Positions 1 through 4,715 of a stretch of 6,102 nt of DNA are shown piece after piece. The position numbers were made by a program, and so were the translations under genes. Origin of the DNA: an uncultured bacterium. GTDB lineage: Bacteria; Bacillota_I; Bacilli_A; RF39; UBA660. The notes beneath the pieces are model-generated. The model had not been told where the DNA came from and made no database searches. It saw only the letters and a list, made by a program, of their open reading frames with translations. Within the stretch, counting starts at the first letter, position 1; each line of letters begins with the position of its first letter. Location of the stretch: positions 1 through 6,102 of the forward strand of contig CAJMOW010000086.1 in NCBI GenBank assembly GCA_905215145.1, in the 5' to 3' direction.

Positions 1-7
1 GACATAT

Positions 8-44
8 AAAAACCTCGTTTCTATTTTGTCCAAGAAACGGGGTT
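8..44 (-). terminator. Rho-independent terminator after the XRE regulator gene
   Basis: On the minus strand an 11-bp stem (AACCCCGTTTC at 44-34 pairing with GAAACGAGGTT at 21-11, one G-T wobble) encloses a 12-base loop and runs into five T's (12-8). It starts 37 bases past the stop of the regulator gene and faces the right way to end it. The plus strand lacks a T-run directly after the stem, so termination in that direction is less likely. A separate 12-bp perfect palindrome (ATCATATATGAT) sits at 48-59 between the gene and this hairpin. Confidence 0.85.
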
Positions 45-80
45 CATATCATATATGATCTTTTTTATAAAATTACTTAA

Positions 81-641
81 TTAGCACTTTCCACTGTTAT
101 CTTCAAAATATGATTCAATGTATTTTACTAAAACTTTAGCTTTGTTAAACTGTTTATCTTTAACAACATTTATAATATAATCACTACCACTTGCATCAAC
201 AATATTATCATCTTTATCATATTCTATTAGATAAGTATACTTTTTACCATTAAGTTGACAATTAAGAAGAATAGTTTGGTTTTCTTTTAAAGTTATTGAG
301 TTTTTTTTGATACCAAACATAATATTTATGAAAATTATAATACCAAAACCAACAACAAAGATTATTCCAAAGATTTTTAATATCTTAATTATTATCTTGG
401 CAAGTTTTTCTGTATTATTTATTTTTTCCACTAACACTTGTTTAATCTCATTATTCAATAATTCATCAATGCTAACATTAAGTGCTTTAGATAATAATTT
501 TAACTGGGTCGGATTAGGAGCAGTTTCACCTAATTCCCAATTTGATATTGTTTGCCTGGTAACATTAATCTTTTCTGCTAATTGTTCTTGTGAAAGTTTG
601 CAATCTTTTCTTAGTTTGAAAATATTATCTCCTAACTTCAT
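81..641 (-). CDS. XRE-family transcriptional regulator with one membrane segment
   Basis: The 186-aa protein has an N-terminal Cro/C1-type helix-turn-helix (about residues 3-62), seen as LSQEQLAEKINVTRQTISNW followed by the usual NPTQLKLLSKALNVSIDELL-type end. A short charged linker leads to one strong hydrophobic segment (about 83-111), then a roughly 75-residue polar C-terminal domain rich in beta-type sequence and lysine. The DNA-binding part should be cytoplasmic and the tail outside the membrane, though topology is inferred. The start at 641 is chosen because AAGGAG lies 8 bases upstream (655-650); an in-frame upstream start at 665 would put that site inside the gene. It is transcribed in the same direction as the nrd operon but is separated from it by a terminator and about 200 bases, so it is probably its own unit. 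XRE proteins with a membrane tail are common in Bacillota. The target genes and signal are unknown. Confidence 0.85.
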   Translation of the reverse strand: MKLGDNIFKLRKDCKLSQEQLAEKINVTRQTISNWELGETAPNPTQLKLLSKALNVSIDELLNNEIKQVLVEKINNTEKLAKIIIKILKIFGIIFVVGFGIIIFINIMFGIKKNSITLKENQTILLNCQLNGKKYTYLIEYDKDDNIVDASGSDYIINVVKDKQFNKAKVLVKYIESYFEDNSGKC

Positions 642-649
642 TCTTATTT

Positions 650-655
650 CTCCTT
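650..655 (-). promoter_or_regulatory. Ribosome binding site of the XRE gene
   Basis: AAGGAG on the minus strand, 8 bases before the ATG at 641. It decides between this start and an upstream in-frame start at 665. Confidence 0.8.
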
Positions 656-681
656 TCACTAACAATTATATATGTGTTAAT

Positions 682-718
682 ATTATATTTCTACCAAATG
701 TCTTTGGAATTTTGTCAA
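682..718 (-). promoter_or_regulatory. Possible promoter of the XRE gene
   Basis: On the minus strand there is a perfect -35-like TTGACA (718-713) and a perfect -10-like TATAAT (687-682), but they are 25 bases apart, too far to work as one pair. Either TATAAT is used with a poor -35 (ATTCCA at 710-705), or TTGACA is used with a poor -10 near 691-696. Position and direction fit the XRE gene starting at 641. The exact promoter is uncertain. Confidence 0.35.
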
Positions 719-722
719 AGAC
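700..722. promoter_or_regulatory. Inverted repeat in the XRE promoter region, candidate operator
   Basis: Perfect 7-bp arms GTCTTTG (700-706) and CAAAGAC (716-722) flank a 9-base spacer. The repeat covers the TTGACA element upstream of the XRE gene, so a protein bound there would block transcription. Autoregulation by the XRE protein is a natural guess, since such regulators often bind dyads at their own promoter, but nothing here proves which protein binds. Confidence 0.4.
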
Positions 723-770
723 TTTTAACAATTATAATACAAATAACTATTATTCTACATCACAAGACCC

Positions 771-802
771 AAAGTTATACTTATTGCAATACGTATAATT
801 TT
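771..802. promoter_or_regulatory. Long near-perfect palindrome, candidate operator
   Basis: The core 775-798 reads TTATAC, T, TATTGCAATA, C, GTATAA. The middle ten bases are a perfect palindrome, the six-base ends are perfect inverted repeats, and only the single T/C pair at 781 and 792 breaks the 24-bp symmetry. Three more complementary pairs (AAA at 771-773 with TTT at 800-802) extend it past one G/T position. It lies between the nrd operon terminator and the XRE promoter region. It has almost no GC and no clear T-run, so a protein-binding site is more likely than a terminator. Its ends match those of the inverted repeat at the nrdD promoter. Confidence 0.5.
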
Positions 803-815
803 GATTCATTTATAG

Positions 816-842
816 AAAAGGTGGGGATAATCCTCACCTTTT
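816..842 (-). terminator. Terminator of the nrd operon
   Basis: Arms AAAAGGTGGGGA (816-827) and TCCTCACCTTTT (831-842) surround a 3-base loop, with one non-canonical pair (G/T as plus-strand RNA, A/C as minus-strand RNA). On the minus strand the stem ends in a short T-run (819-816). It lies at the very end of nrdG: the stop codon (843-841) overlaps the first bases of the stem. No plus-strand gene precedes it, so its role is to end the leftward nrd transcript. Confidence 0.75.
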
Positions 843-1404
843 AAACAAACACATAACTACTTTCATGATCTAAAATATTATAATCATTTTGTTCATAATA
901 TTTTTCTACTAAGCAAACTTTATTTTGAATTAATGAATTTTTAACATCAATAATTCTTTGATTAGAAGAACCTCTAAATATTAAATCAAGGTTTCTTTCT
1001 TCTAAAATAAATTTTCCATCTATTAATACATCTATGTTATTTAAGAATTCTAAAATAGCTGGTTTCAATTTAGAAAGTGCTAAAAGTTGTTCAAATGTAT
1101 AACCAGTATAACACCAAATATTTAAACCAATTTTCTTAGCAAATTTTGCTATTTCTAAACATTCTTTAGGTTGGCACATAGGATCACCTCCCGAGAATGT
1201 AATACCATCTTGATTTTTTAATTTAGAAACTTTTTGTTTTATTTCTTCTATATCTATTAACGCACCATCATTAAAATCATGAGTATCTGGATTATGACAT
1301 CCTTTACAGTTATGTGGACATCCTTGTGTCCAAATAACTGTTCTAATACCTTCTCCATCAACTATGCTATCTTGTTGTAAATCTGCTGCTAATCTAATTT
1401 TCAT
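841..1404 (-). CDS. nrdG: Anaerobic ribonucleoside-triphosphate reductase activating protein (radical SAM)
   Basis: The 187-aa protein is a NrdG-type radical SAM enzyme. It should use a [4Fe-4S] cluster and S-adenosylmethionine to make the glycyl radical on the class III ribonucleotide reductase, in the cytoplasm under anaerobic conditions. The CX3CX2C cluster motif is CPHNCKGC (C29, C33, C36), just after the family sequence DGEGIRTVIWTQGC. SGGDP (71-75) is the glycine-rich SAM-binding motif, and VLIDGKF (126-132) and FRGSSNQRIIDV (143-154) are typical NrdG segments. ATG 1404 is preferred over the in-frame TTG at 1413, because protein starts in this family begin close to this point and because the upstream stop and this start form TAATATG with one base between, which suggests coupled translation. 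There is no strong ribosome site of its own. It is the last gene of the operon, and its partner here is the two-part reductase upstream. Confidence 0.95.
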   Translation of the reverse strand: MKIRLAADLQQDSIVDGEGIRTVIWTQGCPHNCKGCHNPDTHDFNDGALIDIEEIKQKVSKLKNQDGITFSGGDPMCQPKECLEIAKFAKKIGLNIWCYTGYTFEQLLALSKLKPAILEFLNNIDVLIDGKFILEERNLDLIFRGSSNQRIIDVKNSLIQNKVCLVEKYYEQNDYNILDHESSYVFV

Positions 1405-1405
1405 A

Positions 1406-1576
1406 TTATGCAACTTCTTTTTCTTTTTTCATTAATTCTTTTATACCAGTATGTTTAACACGATCATGTTCTTCTGCTCTTTTACCATTGTTAAAACGTT
1501 TAACATCACCTGCTAAATAACCAGTAACTCTTCTTATTCTTTCAAAACCAACGCCTTCGCCTACTATTTTTTCCAT
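1406..1576 (-). CDS. Stand-alone glycyl radical domain of class III ribonucleotide reductase (split NrdD, C-terminal piece)
   Basis: This 56-aa protein matches the C-terminal glycyl radical segment that normally ends NrdD: FERIRRVTGYL, then RFNNGKRAEEHDRVKH. G19 in RVTGYL is the expected radical glycine, which NrdG would activate. The rest of NrdD is the gene just upstream, whose ORF stops 29 bases before this one, in another frame. The start at 1576 is supported by AGGGAG (1590-1585) 8 bases before the ATG; an in-frame TTG at 1594 would overlap that site. A TAA in this frame at 1603-1601 lies downstream of the stop of the large ORF (1608-1606), so a single base error cannot fuse the two. The protein would have to insert its loop into the barrel of the large subunit, much as GrcA (YfiD) replaces the damaged end of pyruvate formate-lyase. 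Identity of the domain is clear from sequence; function as a separate subunit is inference. Confidence 0.85.
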   Translation of the reverse strand: MEKIVGEGVGFERIRRVTGYLAGDVKRFNNGKRAEEHDRVKHTGIKELMKKEKEVA

Positions 1577-1584
1577 TTTAATAT

Positions 1585-1590
1585 CTCCCT
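1585..1590 (-). promoter_or_regulatory. Ribosome binding site of the glycyl radical ORF
   Basis: AGGGAG on the minus strand followed by 8 bases and the ATG at 1576. It lies in the 29-base gap between the two nrdD pieces and is the main sign that the small ORF is translated on its own. Confidence 0.75.
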
Positions 1591-1605
1591 TCAATTTATA
1601 TTAAT

Positions 1606-3906
1606 TTATTTTTGTATTTTTTCTAGTGGAATACTTTCAAATTCCCTTCTTCCACAACATGGGCAAACATCACCAATTACGCCAACATATCCACATACTG
1701 GATCTCTATCAACAGGGTGATTTATTGCACCATAACCAATTCCAGATTCTTTCATAAGTCTTATAACACTTTCAAACGCTTCCAAATTTGAAGCAGTATT
1801 TCCATCTAATTCGATATAAGAAATATGACCGCCATTTGTTAAATAATGGTATGGAGCTTCTTTTTTTATTTTATCTGAAATACTTATATTGTAATAAACA
1901 GGAATATGGAAAGAGTTTGTATAATATGCTCTATCTGTTACTCCTTTAATTCTTCCATATAATGCTTTATCAATTCCAACAAATCTTCCAGATAAGCCTT
2001 CTGCTGGAGTAGCAATTAAAGTAAAGTTCAAATTATATTTTCTTGAATATTCATCAGTTTTATTTCTCATAAAATTAATTATTTCAAGACCTAATTCTTG
2101 TGCTTCTTCACTTTCACCATGATGACTTCCAATAAGAGCTTTTAAAGTTTCTGCTAAACCTATGAAACCAATTGTTAAACTGCCATGTTTTAAAATTTTT
2201 CTAAGTCTATCAGTTGGTTTTAATTTATCACCATCTGTCCATACTCCTTGTTCTAATAAAAATGGGAAATTATAACATCTTTTATTACATTGGATTTCAA
2301 ATCTTTCTAGCAATTGATCTTTTACTAAATCCATTACATCAGATAGTTCTTGATAGAAAGCTTCCATATCTGCTTTTTCTCTTTCTTTTAAACAAATACC
2401 ATGTTTAATACCAATTCTTGGTAAATTTATGGAAGTAAATGATAAATTTCCACGACCACCTGTTGTTTCGTTATCAGGATCAGTAACATCACTCATTACT
2501 CTAGTACGACATCCCATATATCCAACTTCAGTTCTAAAATCACCTTCTTTATAGAATGGTAAATTATGTGGTGCATCCAAAAATGAGAAGTTAGGAAATA
2601 ATCTTTTTGCAGATACTTTGATTGCTAATTTAAATAAATCATAGTTTTTATCTTCTTTGTTATAGTTAACTCCCTCTTTCACTTTAAATATAGATACTGG
2701 GAATATAGGAGTTTCTCCTTTTCCAAGCCCTTGTTCAGTTGCAAGTAAGAAGTTTTTTATGACCATTCTTCCTTCTGTAGATGTATCCGTTCCAAAATTT
2801 ATTGAAGAAAATGGAACTTGAGCTCCTGCTCTTGAATGCATTGTATTTAAATTGTGTATAAATGCTTCCATTGCTTGATATGTAATTCTATCAGTTTTTT
2901 GTAAAGCTTTTTCATAACTTTTTCTAAAAAGTCTTTCGATTGCTTTAGATTCTTTATAATAGTTTTTAAACATTTCTATATCTAAATCAATTGAATTAAT
3001 TTTATCTACATCTTTTACTATTTTATCTATATTTACAAAGCTAAGTAAATCACTGTAATCTAGTAAATCATAAATTTGTTGTTTCAATTGCTTTTTAAAT
3101 GTTTTTAACACACCAGGTGCCATATAATAATCAAATGCTGGAATTGATTGTCCACCGTGTTGATCATTTTGATCTGATTGAATTGCTATAGCAGCAAGTG
3201 CACTATAAGACATAATATCATTAGGGCTTCTCAAATGACCATGTCCTGTTGAAAAACCATTTTTAAATAATCTATCAAGTTCTATTTGCATACAAGTAGT
3301 AGTTCCCATTGGTAAGAAATCCATATCATGAATATGAATTGTTCCATTATCATGAGCTTCAGCAAATTTATGTTTCATTAAATAAGATTTAGCAAATTCT
3401 TTTGAAATTGTACTACCATATTGAAGCATTGTTCCCATTGCAGTATCCCCATCAACATTTGCATTTTCTCTTTTAGCATCTTCTTCTTTCGCTGATTTTA
3501 ATCCAAGGCCTTCTATTGATTTTAAAAACTTATGTGTTTTCTTTTCATCAAAGAAAAGTTTTCTAGAATTAGCTCTTCTTTCTCTATATTGTGAAAATGA
3601 ATCATATACATCTTCATATCCTTTTTTTTGAAGAACATCTTCAATCATATCTTGAATAGTTTCAATTTTAATTTTTTCTGAATCCTTATATTCTTTTTCG
3701 ATTCTACCTACAACAGCTTGATATACTTTTTGGATATCTTTTTCAGTATATTTTTTTTCTTTTGATTCTGATAATTCTTCATCAACCTCAACACTATCAA
3801 ATCCTTTTTTAATAGCAAGAGCAATTTTTGAACCATCAAAGTCAACTTTTTTTCCATCCCTTTTTACTACCTTAATATTAAGTGTAATATCATCTACATT
3901 AGTCAT
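1606..3906 (-). CDS. nrdD: Anaerobic ribonucleoside-triphosphate reductase, large subunit lacking the glycyl radical segment
   Basis: The 766-aa protein reduces ribonucleotides to deoxyribonucleotides for DNA synthesis without oxygen. An N-terminal ATP cone (about 10-105; KVVKRDGKKVDFDGSKI) gives allosteric control. The catalytic barrel follows, with IHIHDMDFLPMGTTTCMQI (C205, likely active-site cysteine), NTMHSRAGAQVPFSSINFGTDTS (354-376) and VGYMGCRTRVM (C466, expected thiyl cysteine). Near the end PVCGYVGVIGDVCPCCGR supplies zinc-site cysteines C738, C748, C750 and C751. The family normally continues into FxRIxRVTGYL, but here the ORF ends at K766 after ESIPLEKIQK; that segment is the next ORF. 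ATG 3906 is chosen because AGGAGG (3919-3914) lies 7 bases upstream; the open frame extends further but starts upstream would include the promoter. It is the first gene of a three-gene operon with the glycyl radical ORF and nrdG. Identification is certain; how it works without an attached radical site is inferred. Confidence 0.95.
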   Translation of the reverse strand: MTNVDDITLNIKVVKRDGKKVDFDGSKIALAIKKGFDSVEVDEELSESKEKKYTEKDIQKVYQAVVGRIEKEYKDSEKIKIETIQDMIEDVLQKKGYEDVYDSFSQYRERRANSRKLFFDEKKTHKFLKSIEGLGLKSAKEEDAKRENANVDGDTAMGTMLQYGSTISKEFAKSYLMKHKFAEAHDNGTIHIHDMDFLPMGTTTCMQIELDRLFKNGFSTGHGHLRSPNDIMSYSALAAIAIQSDQNDQHGGQSIPAFDYYMAPGVLKTFKKQLKQQIYDLLDYSDLLSFVNIDKIVKDVDKINSIDLDIEMFKNYYKESKAIERLFRKSYEKALQKTDRITYQAMEAFIHNLNTMHSRAGAQVPFSSINFGTDTSTEGRMVIKNFLLATEQGLGKGETPIFPVSIFKVKEGVNYNKEDKNYDLFKLAIKVSAKRLFPNFSFLDAPHNLPFYKEGDFRTEVGYMGCRTRVMSDVTDPDNETTGGRGNLSFTSINLPRIGIKHGICLKEREKADMEAFYQELSDVMDLVKDQLLERFEIQCNKRCYNFPFLLEQGVWTDGDKLKPTDRLRKILKHGSLTIGFIGLAETLKALIGSHHGESEEAQELGLEIINFMRNKTDEYSRKYNLNFTLIATPAEGLSGRFVGIDKALYGRIKGVTDRAYYTNSFHIPVYYNISISDKIKKEAPYHYLTNGGHISYIELDGNTASNLEAFESVIRLMKESGIGYGAINHPVDRDPVCGYVGVIGDVCPCCGRREFESIPLEKIQK

Positions 3907-3913
3907 ATAACTT

Positions 3914-3919
3914 CCTCCT
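3914..3919 (-). promoter_or_regulatory. Ribosome binding site of nrdD
   Basis: A perfect AGGAGG on the minus strand, 7 bases before the ATG at 3906. It fixes the start of the large subunit and rejects upstream in-frame starts. Confidence 0.9.
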
Positions 3920-3921
3920 AC

Positions 3922-3944
3922 TTTATACAACTTAATTGTATAAA
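3922..3944. promoter_or_regulatory. Perfect inverted repeat over the nrdD -10 box, candidate operator
   Basis: Nine-base arms TTTATACAA (3922-3930) and TTGTATAAA (3936-3944) are perfectly complementary around the 5-base spacer CTTAA. The repeat contains the -10 box of the nrd promoter (3940-3935) and the predicted transcription start, a classic repressor position. It does not fit the NrdR box pattern (ACAC...GTGT type), so the usual ribonucleotide reductase repressor is not the obvious binder. Its TTATAC/GTATAA ends recur at 775-798 near the XRE gene. Confidence 0.65.
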
Positions 3945-3963
3945 AAAAGAATGTCAAAGTCAA
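3935..3963 (-). promoter_or_regulatory. Promoter of the nrd operon
   Basis: On the minus strand TTGACT (3963-3958), a 17-base spacer and TACAAT (3940-3935) form a near-consensus sigma-A-type promoter. The start of transcription would be near 3928, giving a 5' leader of about 22 bases that contains the AGGAGG. A second TTGACA directly follows the -35 but is only 11 bases from the -10, so it is not the one used. Confidence 0.75.
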
Positions 3964-3983
3964 TAAAAATTCGACATTTTTTT

Positions 3984-3997
3984 CAAACATTTGTTTG
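3984..3997. promoter_or_regulatory. Short palindrome upstream of the nrd promoter
   Basis: Arms CAAACA (3984-3989) and TGTTTG (3992-3997) surround TT. The centre is about 62 bases before the predicted nrdD transcription start, a spacing often used by activators. In such A/T-rich DNA a 6-bp-arm repeat can arise by chance, so this is a weak candidate. Confidence 0.25.
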
Positions 3998-4240
3998 CCT
4001 ATTTTCAGTAGCCCTTATTTTTCAACATTTTTCCAAAAAAATTATTTTTTTAATTTTACACTTTTTATATTTTTTAATTTTTTTACATTTTTTCAAAAAG
4101 TGTTTTTTTACATTTTTATTGTTTTTTCGTTTAAAAATAATATAAAACTATTTTTTTGTTTAAAAAAAGTTTTTTGTATTTTTTCAGTTTTTAGATTTTT
4201 TCAAATATGAATATTTTGATTTTTTTTGAATAAAATTTAA

Positions 4241-4248
4241 AAGGTGAT
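4241..4248 (+). promoter_or_regulatory. Ribosome binding site for the leader ORF
   Basis: AAGGTGAT lies 3 bases before the ATG at 4252. It is the only good ribosome site near the 131-aa membrane protein gene, whose own start at 4281 has just a weak GAG in front. Confidence 0.6.
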
Positions 4249-4251
4249 ATT

Positions 4252-4284
4252 ATGTTTTCTAGCAAAAATTTGAGATTTAAATGA
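4252..4284 (+). CDS. Possible 10-aa leader peptide coupled to the membrane protein gene
   Basis: The reading frame encodes MFSSKNLRFK and stops at TGA. That TGA overlaps the ATG of the next gene as ATGA (4281-4284), the usual form of translational coupling. It owns the only clear Shine-Dalgarno site in the area. Two readings are possible: a real short leader whose translation delivers ribosomes to the next gene, or the original N-terminus of the membrane protein cut off by a one-base frameshift (or read error) just before 4281. The peptide has no regulatory codon run, so amino-acid attenuation is not suggested. Confidence 0.35.
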   Translation: MFSSKNLRFK

Positions 4285-4676
4285 ATTCAAATCCTAACGA
4301 TAAAACAAATGAAATTAAATATATAGATTATCAAGTAATTATATCTATCATAAGTATTATTGTTATTATTATTTCGATCACTTTATTATATAATGAGCAA
4401 GCATATTTAAAAACAAAAAAATATATAATACCACCTAAATCAGCTAGAAATTTATCTATATTTAATAGAAGTTTGGCACTATTTACTGCAATTGCATTTT
4501 TATATATTAATTATCAACTATATACTATTTCAAAAAATGAAAATGAGGACTTAAAGCCTTATCAATTACAAATATCTGCATCTATTTTAACAACTATTGC
4601 AGCTTTAATCGTCTTATATGTTTCTGCAACTTCTTCAACTGAAAATATTCCAGATGTAGAAAATCCTATAATATAA
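4281..4676 (+). CDS. Uncharacterised small membrane protein
   Basis: The 131-aa protein is not recognised. A polar N-terminus (residues 1-16) is followed by three hydrophobic segments: about 17-37 (rich in Ile, Ser and Val), 65-83 and 95-115. Between the first two is a basic stretch with KTKKYIIPPKSARN, and the C-terminal tail is acidic (ENIPDVENPII). No signal peptide cleavage site, catalytic motif or cysteine is visible, so it is most likely an integral membrane protein with three spans. It is read away from the nrd operon and converges on the yfhO-type gene, with a shared terminator between them. Its translation probably depends on the short ORF at 4252, because its own ribosome site is weak. 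The N-terminus is uncertain for the same reason. No function is proposed. Confidence 0.75.
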   Translation: MNSNPNDKTNEIKYIDYQVIISIISIIVIIISITLLYNEQAYLKTKKYIIPPKSARNLSIFNRSLALFTAIAFLYINYQLYTISKNENEDLKPYQLQISASILTTIAALIVLYVSATSSTENIPDVENPII

Positions 4677-4680
4677 TCAA

Positions 4681-4709
4681 AAAACACTTAATCTTAGGTT
4701 AAGTGTTTT
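4681..4709. terminator. Bidirectional terminator between convergent genes
   Basis: A perfect 11-bp stem (AAAACACTTAA at 4681-4691, TTAAGTGTTTT at 4699-4709) encloses a 7-base loop. The plus strand ends in TTTT and the minus strand in a longer T-run (TTTTTT). It starts 4 bases after the stop of the membrane protein gene and 6 bases past the stop of the yfhO-type gene, so it serves both. Confidence 0.9.
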
Positions 4710-4715
4710 AACTAT

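Larger units (their letters stand above)
3907..4251. other. Divergent control region, very A/T-rich
   Basis: This 345-base gap separates the leftward nrd operon from the rightward membrane protein gene. Its left end (3907-3963) holds the nrdD ribosome site, operator and promoter. At 3984-3997 there is a short palindrome with arms CAAACA and TGTTTG. From 4021 to 4240 it is almost all A and T (25 G or C in 220 bases by hand count), with long T-runs on the plus strand. A motif close to ACATTTTTTCAAAA appears at about 3974, 4025 and 4085. Such A-tracts can bend DNA or act as UP elements. No convincing promoter for the rightward gene could be picked out, although one must lie here or nearby. Phenylalanine-rich reading frames in this stretch are a by-product of the T-runs. 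Confidence 0.6.

Noticed and set aside
81..641. XRE gene as the antitoxin of a toxin-antitoxin pair
   Set aside because: There is no small partner gene beside it: a terminator follows at once, and the protein has a membrane segment and tail unlike typical antitoxins.
307..798. Open frame of 163 codons on the plus strand
   Set aside because: It lies mostly antisense to the well-supported XRE gene, has no ribosome site, and its translation has no family features.
1577..1608. Programmed frameshift or stop readthrough joining the two nrdD pieces
   Set aside because: The frames differ, so readthrough would not work. The small-ORF frame has a stop at 1603-1601 downstream of the large-ORF stop, no slippery heptamer with a hairpin was seen, and the small ORF has its own ribosome site.
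2214..2408. Open frame of 64 codons on the plus strand
   Set aside because: It is inside nrdD on the opposite strand, with no ribosome site or recognisable product.
3907..4020. NrdR box pair at the nrdD promoter
   Set aside because: No pair of 16-bp ACAC...GTGT-type boxes was found; the inverted repeat present has a different sequence and spacing.
4058..4103. Inverted repeat ACACTTTTT / AAAAAGTGT with a 28-base spacer
   Set aside because: The arms are mostly homopolymer in a region that is nearly all A and T, and the spacing is long, so chance is a good explanation.
3936..4210. Two overlapping phenylalanine-rich plus-strand open frames
   Set aside because: They come from poly-T DNA in the control region; they overlap the nrd promoter and have no ribosome site.
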